A stretch of DNA of 64,000 nucleotides. Origin: Lutraria lutraria (taxonomy: Eukaryota; Mollusca; Bivalvia; Venerida; Mactridae). A model generated the notes under the pieces. The model was not told where the DNA came from. It did no database searches and worked only from the letters and a program-made list of their open reading frames with translations. The position numbers and the translations under genes were made by a program. Shown here one piece after another: positions 11,607-24,311 of this stretch. The stretch lies in contig OZ026842.1 of the NCBI GenBank assembly GCA_964023205.1, positions 37,711,501 through 37,775,500 of the forward strand, in the 5' to 3' direction. Positions within the stretch are counted from its first letter, which is position 1. Every line of letters starts with the position of its first letter.

Positions 11607-12855
11607 TGACCCTTTAGAATGTGCATTAATTGTAAACATCCATTTATTAAAATTATTACTTCAATATTTTTGTTTTATATATTTTAATGCCAAATTATGA
11701 TAGAAAATCATAATAAATGACCTCATATATTGTTCATTGATTATTTTATGAACTTATATAATGTGCATGAATTTTATATAGATATTAAAGAGAATTATTC
11801 CTGCCATATTTATTTACATGTTTGAAACCTAAATATTGATTTAATACCCTAATAAATGAGGTTATGAGATGTTCATTGTTTGTCAACTACAAAGTTTGAT
11901 CAAATGACCTATTTAATGACCCTTTAGAATGTGCATTAATTGTAAACATACATTTATTAAAATTATTGCTTCAATATTTTTGTTTTACATATTTTAATGC
12001 CAAATTATGATAGAAAATCATAATAAATGACCTCATATATTGTTCATTGATTATTTTATGAACTTATATAATGTGCATCAATTGTATATAGATATTTAAG
12101 GGAATTATTACTGCCATATGTATTTACATGTTTGAAACCTAAATATTGATTTAATAACCTAATAAATGAGGTTATGAGATGTTCATTGTTTGTCAACTAC
12201 AAATTTTGATCAAATGACCTATTTAATGACCCTTTAGAATGTGCATTAATTGTAAACATACATTTATTAAAATTATTGCTTCAATATTTTTGTTTTACAT
12301 ATTTCAATGCCAAATTATGATTGAAAATCATAATAAATGACCTCATACATTGTTCATTGATTATTTTATGAACTTATATAATGTGCATGATTTTTATATA
12401 GATATTTAAGGGAATTATTCCTGCCATATTTATTTACATGTTTGAAACCTAAATATTGATTTAATACCCTAATAAATGAGGTTATGAGAGATGTTCATTG
12501 TTTGTCAACTACTAAAATTTGATCAAATGACCTCTTTAATGACCCTTTAGAATGTGCATTAATTGTAAACATTCATTTATTAAAATTATTACTTCAATAT
12601 TTTTGTTTTATATATTTTTAATGCCAAATTATGATTGAAAATCATAATAAATGACCTGATATATTTTTCTTTTGATTATTTTATGAACTTATATAATGTG
12701 CATGAATTTTATATAGATATTAAAGAGAATTATTCCTGCCATATTTATTTACATGTTTGAAACCTAAATATTGATTTAATACCCTAATAAATGTGGTTAT
12801 GAGAGATGTTCATTGTTTGTCAAGTACTAAAATTTGATCAAATGACCTCTTTAAT
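11605..12855. repeat. Satellite monomers between the two 4.2 kb inserts
   Basis: Four monomer equivalents of the 310 bp satellite, resuming exactly in phase after the first insert. They include the rare TTTCAATGCC monomer (near 12301) also seen at window position 17 and near 6839. The stretch ends at CTCTTTAAT before the second insert. There is no gene here: the minus-strand frame at 11373-11639 crosses the insert/satellite junction and is an artefact. Confidence 0.95.
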
Positions 12856-12900
12856 TAGCGGGATAAATAAAACGTACTTCTTGGCAAAATAGTGCAAATT

Positions 12901-12918
12901 TTCATACAAGCACCAAAT
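12901..12918 (+). repeat. Left inverted repeat, copy 2
   Basis: TTCATACAAGCACCAAAT, the reverse complement of 17050-17067, set 45 bp inside the left junction as in copy 1. Confidence 0.8.
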
Positions 12919-14049
12919 TTGGTATGATGATGCATACATGTGTCGGGGTTAATTTAAGACCGTGTGCCAACGTGTACCTGGTCAGGAACGCTGTGGTCAC
13001 GCTCGGATTCGAACCCACTGTCTCCAGGCTATATGACGTGTATAATAGGAGTGAAAACACATTGTAATCCATAGTTTATGCTCATAATATCATTCTTACC
13101 GTAAAGAATCGGGTTTATAACCAAACTGAGGTACATGTACTGGTATACTAAAATATTTTGACAGTTGTTTAGGCCAAGGGAATAATTATATAGGTTATTG
13201 GAGCGGCTAAATACGGATGGTTGAGTTAATCATATTTAGCCCGACATATGTAATTTTGATGGTATCTTTAAACAACTTCAATGCTTATTGTAAGAAAATT
13301 AGGTTCAAAGTCTGCTTTAAATTTTACAGTTCATCGAGTATATAAACATCCGTCTGTCATAGAAGTCAAAATGCGTCCGTCGGTGGCACGTGGCACTACT
13401 TTCATTTGATATAAGATGAACACACTTTGTTCAATTAATCAGTAGTATTGCAAGTTTAGGTTCGTACATACCTGCATTTTCAAAATGCCTTTTGCTGTCT
13501 TCAGTATTTTGTAGCAGACATGTTTATCTAGGAACCAGGCCTCAGAATTTTGATGCTTGATTTCTTTTGAATCTATTAGCGGGTTTCAGGATACGGAATA
13601 TCTAACGATCATAGGACAATATAAAAAAATATGAGAAACGGTTCCCTGTATTATTCATTTATAGTAATTTATTTTAAGGCTAATTGTTGTAATATAGTTC
13701 TAAATACTCAGTAGTTTGTATCGTTGATATTAACGTTTGATATTGGTTCATAGAAGGCCAACCAAATATGCTATTTGTTTCAAATCACTGGCAATAGACT
13801 TTATACACTGGATTTATTTAAGTATATACTTATGGTTTAGTTTTTAAATCTGTAAATTGACGAACTTGGTGTGACCAGTCATCGAATACCGATACACAAA
13901 TGAGTGTGCCAATAACATTCAATTCCTTATTGGCCAAACTTATAATGATTACGATTATGATGTCGCTCTTGAAATGAAATGGTGTTAAAAGTCTTACATC
14001 TCTTAGCAACAAAGAAAGGCGTTCAATACAAAACGTAATGAGAAGTCGG
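12919..14049. other. Left non-coding part of the insert, copy 2
   Basis: Equivalent of 7456-8586. It contains the B-box-like motif at 13005-13016 on the minus strand. No gene is seen. Confidence 0.5.
13005..13016 (-). promoter_or_regulatory. tRNA B-box-like motif, copy 2
   Basis: Duplicate of 7542-7553. It carries no independent evidence because it is part of the recent duplication. Confidence 0.3.
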
Positions 14050-15715
14050 TCGAATACTCGGCAGGCATTCGAGAAAAAACATTTGCTGAACTAGTTACAT
14101 ACATTATTCGAAACACAAACTTTGTCGGACGAGTTCAACTGTCTGAGCAGGCACCTGAGACTGAAACAGCTGGATTCTGAATTAGACGCGGTAAGAAAGT
14201 CTTATTGACATTGAAGAAAGATACAGGCCATGCATTGTTTGCTGCATGTGCTAATGATCCATGAAAACAAATTCAGTGGTAATTTCGTACCAGAAGTCAG
14301 TTGATATCAGTACTCAAACAATCTCTTGAATTAGTGAGTAAGGTACAATATGGGTCAAACAATGAAGCACAGATGGAACAGTGCAACTCTAAGTCTCCTT
14401 TGCAATAACTCAATCACTTCAGTATAACTGTCATAGAGGTATTCACCGTACATCACATGTCCATCTTCATTCCAAAACAAACGAACCCCCATTTGCTATT
14501 TACATTGACCTTTTGATTTTGTGTAGACAAGGAAACAACATCTAATTGAAATCTTGTTTCAGTGCGGTATATGTACATAATATAAACGTGTCCTTGAAAT
14601 TTCCACAATGGTTGGAGGAGATGTTGTACAACGATGTTGAGTAGTTCGTTCACCAGTGCTACACCGTGGACTCTTTACAATATAACATTGATCACAATTC
14701 TGGCTCCACTACGTCAATATCATCATTTCATGGGACGGACATTTCTTTATTTCAACATACGATACGAAAGTTGCCGGTGAAAAACAACCACGTTGACTTG
14801 TACATTCAAGAGATTGTTTGGGTACCCGCATCAATCGGTGTACCATCTATACCCGAACAATACGCAACTATAATTCTAGCATACTTTTTTTCACAAATTA
14901 ATCAACCATCTTCATTGTCTGATAATTTTCTTGACATGGAGACCAGCATCATCAAACAAAATATGAACTTTAAATACCAATGCCTTCAAAGGGTTTTGAT
15001 TGCATATCTTGCGTGGCCGACTTTCCATACCAATGAAAAGTGGGCGTCCTAGTTTCAACTATCGCTAAATGCTGCCTAACCCATCTTACATGAGCAAGCC
15101 CATTCCGTTGCCATCATAAAAAATCCATCTATAAGGACCGAGAAGTCACCAATTTCCTCAATCCATGTCAAGTTCCTTTGTTCGCTCTTGCCAAACAAAT
15201 TCAGTGGCAATGACAAAATTTCGTTGTTTATGTTTGGTGGTTTGCACGTTGAAATGATGTCTCTGAAAGTTGTTGGTATTATTTTGAAAGATAGTGGGTG
15301 GATATCGACACTTACAGTGTCCAATATCGCTACCATCGATGTTGCTTAATCATCCTTTTTGGCATACAATGTTTCTAGAACACGACTTGCCCACCAGACC
15401 ACAGCGTATGCTCTATATAATTTAAAATTTGATGAATATATATACGGGTTAATCTGAGACCGTTCTGAATTTCAATGTCTCCTGCTGACATACCAGAAAA
15501 GATAATTCTCAGATTTAGTTTTGGTACCAGGTTCTTGCACTCCAGATAATAACACTTATATATTTGTCCAACCATATAGAGAAGCAAGTTTTGTATTATA
15601 CCGTAAAGTACTTGTTCCCTTTTTTTTGCATTAGACCATATAAATTATGTTAGTTCGAGTCCTTATTCATTTACATGACATGGTTTTAATAGTTGATAAT
15701 ACTTTTATCTTTCAA
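14050..15715 (+). pseudogene. Decayed relic of a large invertebrate multicopy protein, copy 2
   Basis: Same relic as 8587-10252, shifted by 5463 bp, with the same frame changes and stops. The longest open piece (14666-15052, 128 codons starting at GTG) carries NIDHN and SFHGTDISLFQ. LFMFGGLHVEM lies near 15224. Because every lesion is shared, decay preceded duplication. Function is unknown and no functional product is possible. Confidence 0.75.
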
Positions 15716-16800
15716 TAAAAGCACAAGGTGTATTTATTTAGTAGAAAGTTAAAGCATGACGTCTGGGGAGTGAAATCTTCAGTTACAATGAAAGCAAATT
15801 GTGATATTTTTACGTCGTTTTATAACTTGGCAGAAACGTCAGTTTGAGTGATTTTCTTTTGAAGCACGAAGACCATGCAAAACCTCCTTCGCTTTCAAAC
15901 AATGGCATTTTGAATTATTCGAACTAACTCGCAACTCTTTCAAGTACTCGAACAAAACGTGACAAACCCAATAGACGGACCTCTTGCCGATGCTCTGATT
16001 TTTGTAAATAAATGTAATAATAATTTTGGTGCTGCGAAAACGTTTGATGGCTAAATTACTGTTGTTTTTGTTCTATTCCTAGTTGCTGCATTCTAAGACA
16101 CCTTCGGATAGAATGTGTTTGATCTTTATCTTCCTAATTTTAAAGCAATGGCAAGAACGGCTCGTTGATTAGACAGTTGTTAGTAATGGATTCGAATAAA
16201 TTTTCAAGCAACTGATATACCGTTTTAAAGATGGATGAGTTCGGTTACTGATTAAAGCATCTGATACTATATTTGAGTCGAAAAACCAAAGTGAGATAAG
16301 CAGTACTGAGCACTACATAACTATATTGACCCAAAGCAACCATGAAGAAGCTGACACTATGATATTTTGCGTATGAAACACGCTGTGGATAACCGGGCTT
16401 GAAAAAAAATGTGGTGAGGGGTTCTGACACAGACATTATAATTCTTTCAGTGTCTATTTTCAAAGAAATCAATACTGAACCTATTTGGGTGGAGTTTGGT
16501 ATTTAAAGCAAAATACTTCAGTTGGTTTCTGGTGCATGAAACTGTCGAAACAATTGGGCAAAAGTTTATATTAAGTTCCCCCATTTTTCAACGCATTTAC
16601 CGGGTGTGACACCGCGTGTCAGACCTCCATGAAAAGGACAAAAAGACATGGAATGTAATGTCTATTTATGTAAGCAGCCTAGGGCCCCTTCTTATAAATC
16701 CGGATGACTTTTATCCGGAAACAATTAACGATTAACTAATGTATGCCTAAAACTGCACTAAGAAGTAAGTCACGTTCTATATACAACTTCTATTAGAGGC
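15716..16800. other. Right non-coding part of the insert, copy 2
   Basis: Equivalent of 10253-11337. I see no gene. The TCCGGAT/ATCCGGA short inverted repeat recurs near 16699-16719. Confidence 0.5.
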
Positions 16801-16810
16801 GGGGGGGGGG
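16801..16810 (+). repeat. Poly-G run (10 G), copy 2
   Basis: Two G shorter than the run in copy 1. This shifts the offset between the copies from 5463 to 5461 for everything to its right. Confidence 0.95.
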
Positions 16811-16942
16811 TATTTCACAAACTTCGTTTGAATTTACTTATATAAATGTATAAACATACTGAACATGTTATAATGATGAGCTAAGGTAGTATAATTCATT
16901 GGTATTGAGAGTTTTGATAAAAAGTTCTTTGACTGGAAAAAT

Positions 16943-16982
16943 ATTTGGCGGCCATTTTGAAAATTTGGCGGCCATCTTGAAT
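16943..16982 (+). repeat. Doubled 20 bp motif, copy 2
   Basis: Same pair of ATTTGGCGGCCAT units as at 11482-11521. Confidence 0.7.
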
Positions 16983-17049
16983 CGAGGCACTTGAACTTTG
17001 GCACACACCCTAAATCGTTTCTACATATCATTCCCAACATGTGTGGACA

Positions 17050-17067
17050 ATTTGGTGCTTGTATGAA
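17050..17067 (-). repeat. Right inverted repeat, copy 2
   Basis: Perfect 18 bp complement of 12901-12918, directly abutting the satellite. Confidence 0.8.
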
Positions 17068-20000
17068 TGACCCTTTAGAATGTGCATTAATTGTAAACAT
17101 CCATTTATTAAAATTATTACTTCAATATTTTTGTTTTATATATTTTAATGCCAAATTATGATAGAAAATCATAATAAATGACCTCATATATTGTTCATTG
17201 ATTATTTTATGAACTTATATAATGTGCATGAATTTTATATAGATATTAAAGAGAATTATTCCTGCCATATTTATTTACATGTTTGAAACCTAAATATTGA
17301 TTTAATACCCTAATAAATGAGGTTATGAGATGTTCATTGTTTGTCAACTACAAAGTTTGATCAAATGACCTATTTAATGACCCTTTAGAATGTGCATTAA
17401 TTGTAAACATACATTTATTAAAATTATTGCTTCAATATTTTTGTTTTACATATTTTAATGCCAAATTATGATAGAAAATCATAATAAATGACCTCATATA
17501 TTGTTCATTGATTATTTTATGAACTTATATAATGTGCATCAATTGTATATAGATATTTAAGGGAATTATTACTGCCATATGTATTTACATGTTTGAAACC
17601 TAAATATTGATTTAATAACCTAATAAATGAGGTTATGAGATGTTCATTGTTTGTCAACTACAAATTTTGATCAAATGACCTCTTTAATGACCCTTTAGAA
17701 TGTGCATTAATTGTAAACATACATTTATTAAAATTATTGCTTCAATATTTTTGTTTTACATATTTTAATGCCAAATTATGATTTAAAATCATGATAAATG
17801 ACCTCATATATTGTTCATTGATTATTTTATGAACTTATATAATGTGCATAAATTTTATATTGATATTAAAGAGAATTATTCCTGCCATATTTATTTACAT
17901 GTTTGAAACCTAAATATTGATTTAATACCCTAATAAATGAGGTTATGAGATGTTCATTGTTTGTCAACTACAAATTTTTATCAAATTACCTATTTAATGA
18001 CCCTTTAGAATGTGCATAAATTGTAAACATACATTTATTAAAATAATTGCTTCAATATTTTTGTTTACATATTTTAATGCCAAATTATGATTGAAAATCA
18101 TAATAAATGACCTCATATATTGTTCATTTATTATTTTATGAAGTTTTATAATGTGCATGAATTTTATATAGATAATAAAGGGAATTATTCCTGTCATATT
18201 TATTTACATGTTTGAAAGCTAAATATTGATTTAATACCCTAATAAATGAGGTTATGAGATGTTCATTGTTTGTCAACTACAAAGTTTGATCAAATGACCT
18301 ATTTAATGACCCTTTAGAATGTGCATTAATTGTAAACATACATTTATTAAAATTATTGCTTCAATATTTTTGTTTTACATATTTTAATGCCAAATTATGA
18401 TTGAAAATCATAATAAATGACCTCATATATTGTTCATTGATTATTTTATGAACTTATATAATGTGCATAAATTGTATATAGATATTTAAGGGAATTATTA
18501 CTGCCATATTTATTTACATGTTTGAAACCTAAATATTGATTTAATACCCTAATAAATGAGGTAATGAGATGTCCATTGTTTGTAAACTACAAATTTTGAT
18601 CAAATGACCTATTTAATGACCCTTTAGAATGTGCATTAATTGTAAACATACATTTATTAAAATTATTGCTTCAATATTTTTGTTTTACATATTTTAATGC
18701 CAAATTATGATTGAAAATCATAATAAATGACCTCATATATTGTTCATTGATTATTTTATGAACTAATATAATGTGCATAAATTGTATATAGATATTTAAG
18801 GGAATTATTACTGCCATATTTATTTACATGTTTGAAAGCTAAATATTGATTTAATACCCAAATAAATGAGGTTATGAGATGTTCATTGTTTGTCAACTAC
18901 AAAGTTTGATCAAATGACCTATTTAATGACCCTTTAGAATGTGCATTAATTGTAAACATACATTTATTAAAATTATTGCTTCAATATTTTTGTTTTACAT
19001 ATTTTAATGCCAAATTATGATTGAAAATCATAATAAATGACCTCATATATTGTTCATTGATTATTTTATGAACTTATATAATGTGCATAAATTGTATATA
19101 GATATTTAAGGGAATTATTACTGCCATATTTATTTACATGTTTGAAACCTAAATATTGATTTAATACCCTAATAAATGTGGTTATGAGATGTTCATTGTT
19201 TGTCAACTACAAAGTTTGATCAAATGACCTATTTAATGACCCTTTAGAATGTGCATTAATTGTAAACATACATTTATTAAAATTATTGCTTCAATATTTT
19301 TGTTTTACATATTTTAATGCCAAATTATGATTGAAAATCATAATAAATGACCTCATATATTGTTCATTGATTATTTTATGAACTTATATAATGTGCATAA
19401 ATTTTATATATATATTTAAGGGAATTATTCCTGCCATATTTATTTACATGTTTGAAACCTAAATATTGATTTAATACCCTAATAAATGAGGTTATGAGAG
19501 ATGTTCATTGTTTGTCAACTACTAAAATTTGATCAAATGACCTCTTTAATGACCCTTTAGAATGTGCATTAATTGTAAACATACATTTATTAAAATTATT
19601 ACTTCAATATTTTTGTTTTATATATTTTAATGCCAAATTATGATAGAAAATCATAATAAATGACCTCATATATTGTTCATTGATTATTTTATGAACTTAT
19701 ATAATGTGCATGAATTTTATATAGATATTAAAGAGAATTATTCCTGCCATATATATTTACATGTTTGAAACCTAAATATTGATTTAATACCCTAATAAAT
19801 GAGGTTATGAGATGTTCATTGTTTGTCAACTACAAAGTTTGATCAAATGACCTATTTAATGACCCTTTAGAATGTGCATTAATTGTAAACATACATTTAT
19901 TAAAATTATTGCTTCAATATTTTTGTTTTACATATTTTAATGCCAAATTATGATTGAAAATCATAATAAATGACCTCATATATTGTTCATTGATTATTTT

Positions 20001-20477
20001 ATGAACATATAAAATGTGCATAAATTGTATATAGATATTTAAGGGAATTATTACTGCCATATTTATTTACATGTTTGAAACCTAAATATTGATTTAATAC
20101 CCTAATAAATGAGGTTATGAGATGTTCATTGTTTGTCAACTACAAAGTTTGATCAAATGACCTATTTAATGACCCTTTAGAATGTGCATTAATTGTAAAC
20201 ATACATTTATTAAAATTATTACTTCAATATTTTTGTTTTACATATTTTAATGCCAAATTATGATTGAAAATCATAATAAATGACCTCATATATTGTTCAT
20301 TGATTATTTTATGAACTTATATATTGTGCATAAATTGTATATAGATATTTAAGGGAATTATTACTGCCATATTTATTTACATGTTTGAAACCTAAATATT
20401 GATTTAATACCCTAATAAATGAGGTTATGAGATGTTCATTGTTTGTCAACTACAAAGTTTGATCAAATGACCTATTT

Positions 20478-20787
20478 AATGACCCTTTAGAATGTGCATT
20501 AATTGTAAACATACATTTATTAAAATTATTGCTTCAATATTTTTGTTTTACATATTTTAATGCCAAATTATGATTGAAAATCATAATAAATGACCTCATA
20601 TATTGTTCATTGATTATTTTATGAACTTATATAATGTGCATAAATTGTATATAGATATTTAAGGGAATTATTACTGCCATATTTATTTACATGTTTGAAA
20701 CCTAAATATTGATTTAATAACCTAATAAATGAGGTTATGAGATGTTCATTGTTTGTCAACTACAAAGTTTGATCAAATGACCTATTT
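20478..20787 (+). repeat. Representative 310 bp satellite monomer
   Basis: This copy is close to the consensus of the window and serves as a reference. It runs from AATGACCC to the base before the next AATGACCC. Internal marks in order are: AATGTGCAT box 1 (20491), the hairpin ATTATGATT-GAA-AATCATAAT, AATGTGCAT box 2 (20633), AATAAATGAGGTTATGAG, TGTTCATTGTTTGTC, and the 10 bp palindrome TTTGATCAAA near the end. No CpG is present. Choice of start is arbitrary because the array is continuous. Confidence 0.95.
20491..20632 (+). repeat. Half-monomer A (about 142 bp) of the satellite
   Basis: The first half of the reference monomer, from the first AATGTGCAT box to just before the second. It aligns with the following half through shared blocks in the same order: AATGTGCATWAATTGTA, AAWTTATT followed by an ATATTT box, ACATRTTT, TAATAAATGA and TGTTCATTG. 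This half holds the 9 bp-arm hairpin. Where a monomer has an extra T in TATTTTTAATGCC, this half is 143 bp. I infer that the present monomer arose as a dimer of an ancestral unit of about 150 bp. Confidence 0.75.
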
Positions 20788-20800
20788 AATGACCCTTTAG
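20633..20800 (+). repeat. Half-monomer B (about 168 bp) of the satellite
   Basis: The second half, from the second AATGTGCAT box to the base before the next first-type box. It shares the ordered blocks described for half A. It has an additional tail of about 25 bp containing the TTTGATCAAA palindrome and the ACCTATTTAATGACCC stretch. The extra tail explains the unequal lengths of the halves. The array therefore alternates A and B, and shortened units that carry a single half-length (see 34445, 39274, 41617, 46446, 49098) are the expected product of exchange between A and B. Confidence 0.72.
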
Positions 20801-21497
20801 AATGTGCATTAATTGTAAACATACATTTATTAAAATTATTGCTTCAATATTTTTGTTTTACATATTTTAATGCCAAATTATGATTGAAAATCATAATAAA
20901 TGACCTCATATATTGTTCATTGATTATTTTATGAACTTATATAATGTGCATAAATTGTATATAGATATTTAAGGGAATTATTACTGCCATATTTATTTAC
21001 ATGTTTGAAACCTAAATATTGATTTAATACCCTAATAAATGAGGTAATGAGATGTCCATTGTTTGTCAACTACAAATTTTGATCAAATGACCTATTTAAT
21101 GACCCTTTAGAATGTGCATTAATTGTAAACATACATTTATTAAAATTATTGCTTCAATATTTTTGTTTTACATATTTTAATGCCAAATTATGATTGAAAA
21201 TCATAATAAATGACCTCATATATTGTTCATTGATTATTTTATGAACTTATATAATGTGCATAAATTGTATATAGATATTTAAGGGAATTATTACTGCCAT
21301 ATTTATTTACATGTTTGAAACCTAAATATTGATTTAATACCCTAATAAATGTGGTTATGAGATGTTCATTGTTTGTCAACTACAAATTTTGATCAAATGA
21401 CCTATTTAATGACCCTTTAGAATGTGCATTAATTGTAAACATACATTTATTAAAATTATTACTGCAATATTTTTGTTTTATATATTTTTAATGCCAA

Positions 21498-21518
21498 ATT
21501 ATGATTTTCAATCATAAT
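21498..21518 (+). repeat. Satellite hairpin in inverted orientation
   Basis: Arms ATTATGATT and AATCATAAT with loop TTC, the exact reverse complement of the usual 21 bp hairpin (loop GAA), while flanking bases are unchanged. Confidence 0.9.
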
Positions 21519-24290
21519 AAATGACCTGATATATTTTTCATTGATTATTTTATGAAGTTTTATAATGTGCATGAATTTTATATAGATAATAAAGGGAATT
21601 ATTCCTGTCATATTTATTTACATGTTTGAAAGCTAAATATTGATTTAATACCCTAATAAATGAGGTTATGAGATGTTCATTGTTTGTCAACTACAAAGTT
21701 TGATCAAATGACCTATTTAATGACCCTTTAGAATGTGCATTAATTGTAAACATACATTTATTAAAATTATTGCTTCAATATTTTTGTTTTACATATTTTA
21801 ATGCCAAATTATGATTGAAAATCATAATAAATGACCTCATATATTGTTCATTGATTATTTTATGAACTTATATAATGTGCATAAATTGTATATAGATATT
21901 TAAGGGAATTATTACTGCCATATTTATTTACATGTTTGAAACCTAAATATTGATTTAATAACCTAATAAATGAGGTTATGAGATGTTCATTGTTTGTCAA
22001 CTACAAAGTTTGATCAAATGACCTATTTAATGACCCTTTAGAATGTGCATTAATTGTAAACATACATTTATTAAAATTATTGCTTCAATATTTTTGTTTT
22101 ACATATTTTAATGCCAAATTATGATTGAAAATCATAATAAATGACCTCATATATTGTTCATTGATTATTTTATGAACTTATATAATGTGCATAAATTGTA
22201 TATAGATATTTAAGGGAATTATTACTGCCATATTTATTTACATGTTTGAAACCTAAATATTGATTTAATACCCTAATAAATGAGGTAATGAGATGTCCAT
22301 TGTTTGTCAACTACAAATTTTGATCAAATGACCTATTTAATGACCCTTTAGAATGTGCATTAATTGTAAACATACATTTATTAAAATTATTGCTTCAATA
22401 TTTTTGTTTTACATATTTTAATGCCAAATTATGATTGAAAATCATAATAAATGACCTCATATATTGTTCATTGATTATTTTATGAACTTATATAATGTGC
22501 ATAAATTGTATATAGATATTTAAGGGAATTATTACTGCCATATTTATTTACATGTTTGAAACCTAAATATTGATTTAATACCCTAATAAATGAGGTAATG
22601 AGATGTCCATTGTTTGTCAACTACAAATTTTGATCAAATGACCTATTTAATGACCCTTTAGAATGTGCATTAATTGTAAACATACATTTATTAAAATTAT
22701 TGCTTCAATATTTTTGTTTTACATATTTTAATGCCAAATTATGATTGAAAATCATAATAAATGACCTCATATATTGTTCATTGATTATTTTATGAACTTA
22801 TATAATGTGCATAAATTGTATATAGATATTTAAGGGAATTATTACTGCCATATTTATTTACATGTTTGAAACCTAAATATTGATTTAATACCCTAATAAA
22901 TGTGGTTATGAGATGTTCATTGTTTGTCAACTACAAATTTTGATCAAATGACCTATTTAATGACCCTTTAGAATGTGCATTAATTGTAAACATACATTTA
23001 TTAAAATTATTACTGCAATATTTTTGTTTTATATATTTTTAATGCCAAATTATGATTGAAAATCATAATAAATGACCTGATATATTTTTCATTGATTATT
23101 TTATGAACTTATATAATGTGCATGAATTTTATATAGATATTAAAGAGAATTATTCCTGCCATATTTATTTACATGTTTGAAACCTAAATATTGATTTAAT
23201 ACCCTAATAAATGTGGTTATGAGATGTTCATTGTTTGTCAACTACAAACTTTTATCAAATTACCTATTTAATGACCCTTTAGAATGTGCATTAATTGTAA
23301 ACATACATTTATTAAAATTATTGCTTCAATATTTTTGTTTTACATATTTTAATGCCAAATTATGATTGAAAATCATAATAAATGACCTCATATATTGTTC
23401 ATTGATTATTTTATGAACTTATATAATGTGCATAAATTGTATATAGATATTTAAGGGAATTATTACTGCCATATTTATTTACATGTTTGAAAGCTAAATA
23501 TTGATTTAATACCCTAATAAATGAGGTTATGAGATGTTCATTGTTTGTCAACTACAAAGTTTGATCAAATGACCTATTTAATGACCCTTTAGAATGTGCA
23601 TTAATTGTAAACATACATTTATTAAAATTATTGCTTCAATATTTTTGTTTTACATATTTTAATGCCAAATTATGATTGAAAATCATAATAAATGACCTCA
23701 TATATTGTTCATTGATTATTTTATGAACTTATATAAAGTACATAAATTGTATATAGATATTTAAGGGAATTATTACTGCCATATTTATTTACATGTTTGA
23801 AACCTAAATATTGATTTAATACCCTAATAAATGAGGTTATGAGATGTTCATTGTTTGTCAACTACAAATTTTGATCAAATGACCTATTTAATGACCCTTT
23901 AGAATGTGCATTAATTGTAAAGATACATTTATTAAAATTATTACTTCAATATTTTTGTTTTATATATTTTTAATGCCAAATTATGATTGAAAATCATAAT
24001 AAATGACCTGATATATTTTTCATTGATTATTTTATGAACTTATATAATGTGCATGAATTTTATATAGATATTAAAGAGAATTATTCCTGCCATATTTATT
24101 TACATGTTTGAAACCTAAATATTGATTTAATACCCTAATAAATGTGGTTATGAGATGTTCATTGTTTGTCAACTACAAATTTTTATCAAATGACCTATTC
24201 AATGACCCTTTAGAATGTGCATTAAATGTAAACATACATTTATTAAAATTATTACTTCAATATTTTTGTTTTATATATTTTTAATGCCAA

Positions 24291-24311
24291 ATTATGATTT
24301 TCAATCATAAT
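24291..24311 (+). repeat. Satellite hairpin in inverted orientation
   Basis: Loop TTC in place of GAA, arms unchanged. The copy belongs to the 3103/2483 bp higher-order series. Confidence 0.9.

Larger units (their letters stand above)
6695..12157 (+). repeat. Tandem segmental duplication, copy 1 (5463 bp period)
   Basis: Left copy of a two-copy tandem unit holding the distal part of block 1, the 4.2 kb insert and about two monomers after it. Matching bases are 5463 apart on the left of the poly-G run and 5461 apart to its right. Upstream, identity ends at 6694 (C) versus 12157 (A). Downstream it ends at 12221 (A) versus 17682 (C), about one period later. Both ends of the unit therefore lie in satellite, as expected for unequal exchange between monomers. 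Confidence 0.9.
12856..17065 (+). mobile_element. 4.2 kb insert, copy 2
   Basis: Second copy of the insert, present as part of the 5463 bp tandem duplication and not as an independent insertion, because the flanking satellite variants are duplicated with it. Junctions are the same: satellite ends in TTTAAT at 12855 and resumes at 17066 with AATGACCC. All internal features of copy 1 recur. Confidence 0.65.
12158..17618 (+). repeat. Tandem segmental duplication, copy 2
   Basis: Right copy of the 5463 bp unit. The only difference I found from copy 1 in the unique insert is the poly-G run (10 G here, 12 G in copy 1). Every reading frame in the insert has an identical translation in both copies. 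Near-perfect identity over 4.2 kb of decayed, non-coding DNA indicates a very recent duplication, or a duplication created during genome assembly. Confidence 0.9.

Noticed and set aside
11373..11639. Minus-strand 88-codon frame (also 16834-17100)
   Set aside because: It crosses the insert/satellite junction and the subterminal repeats, so it is an artefact of the insertion.
12856..17065. Second 4.2 kb insert as an independent transposition event
   Set aside because: The flanking satellite variants and the exact junction position are duplicated with it, so it arose by segmental duplication.
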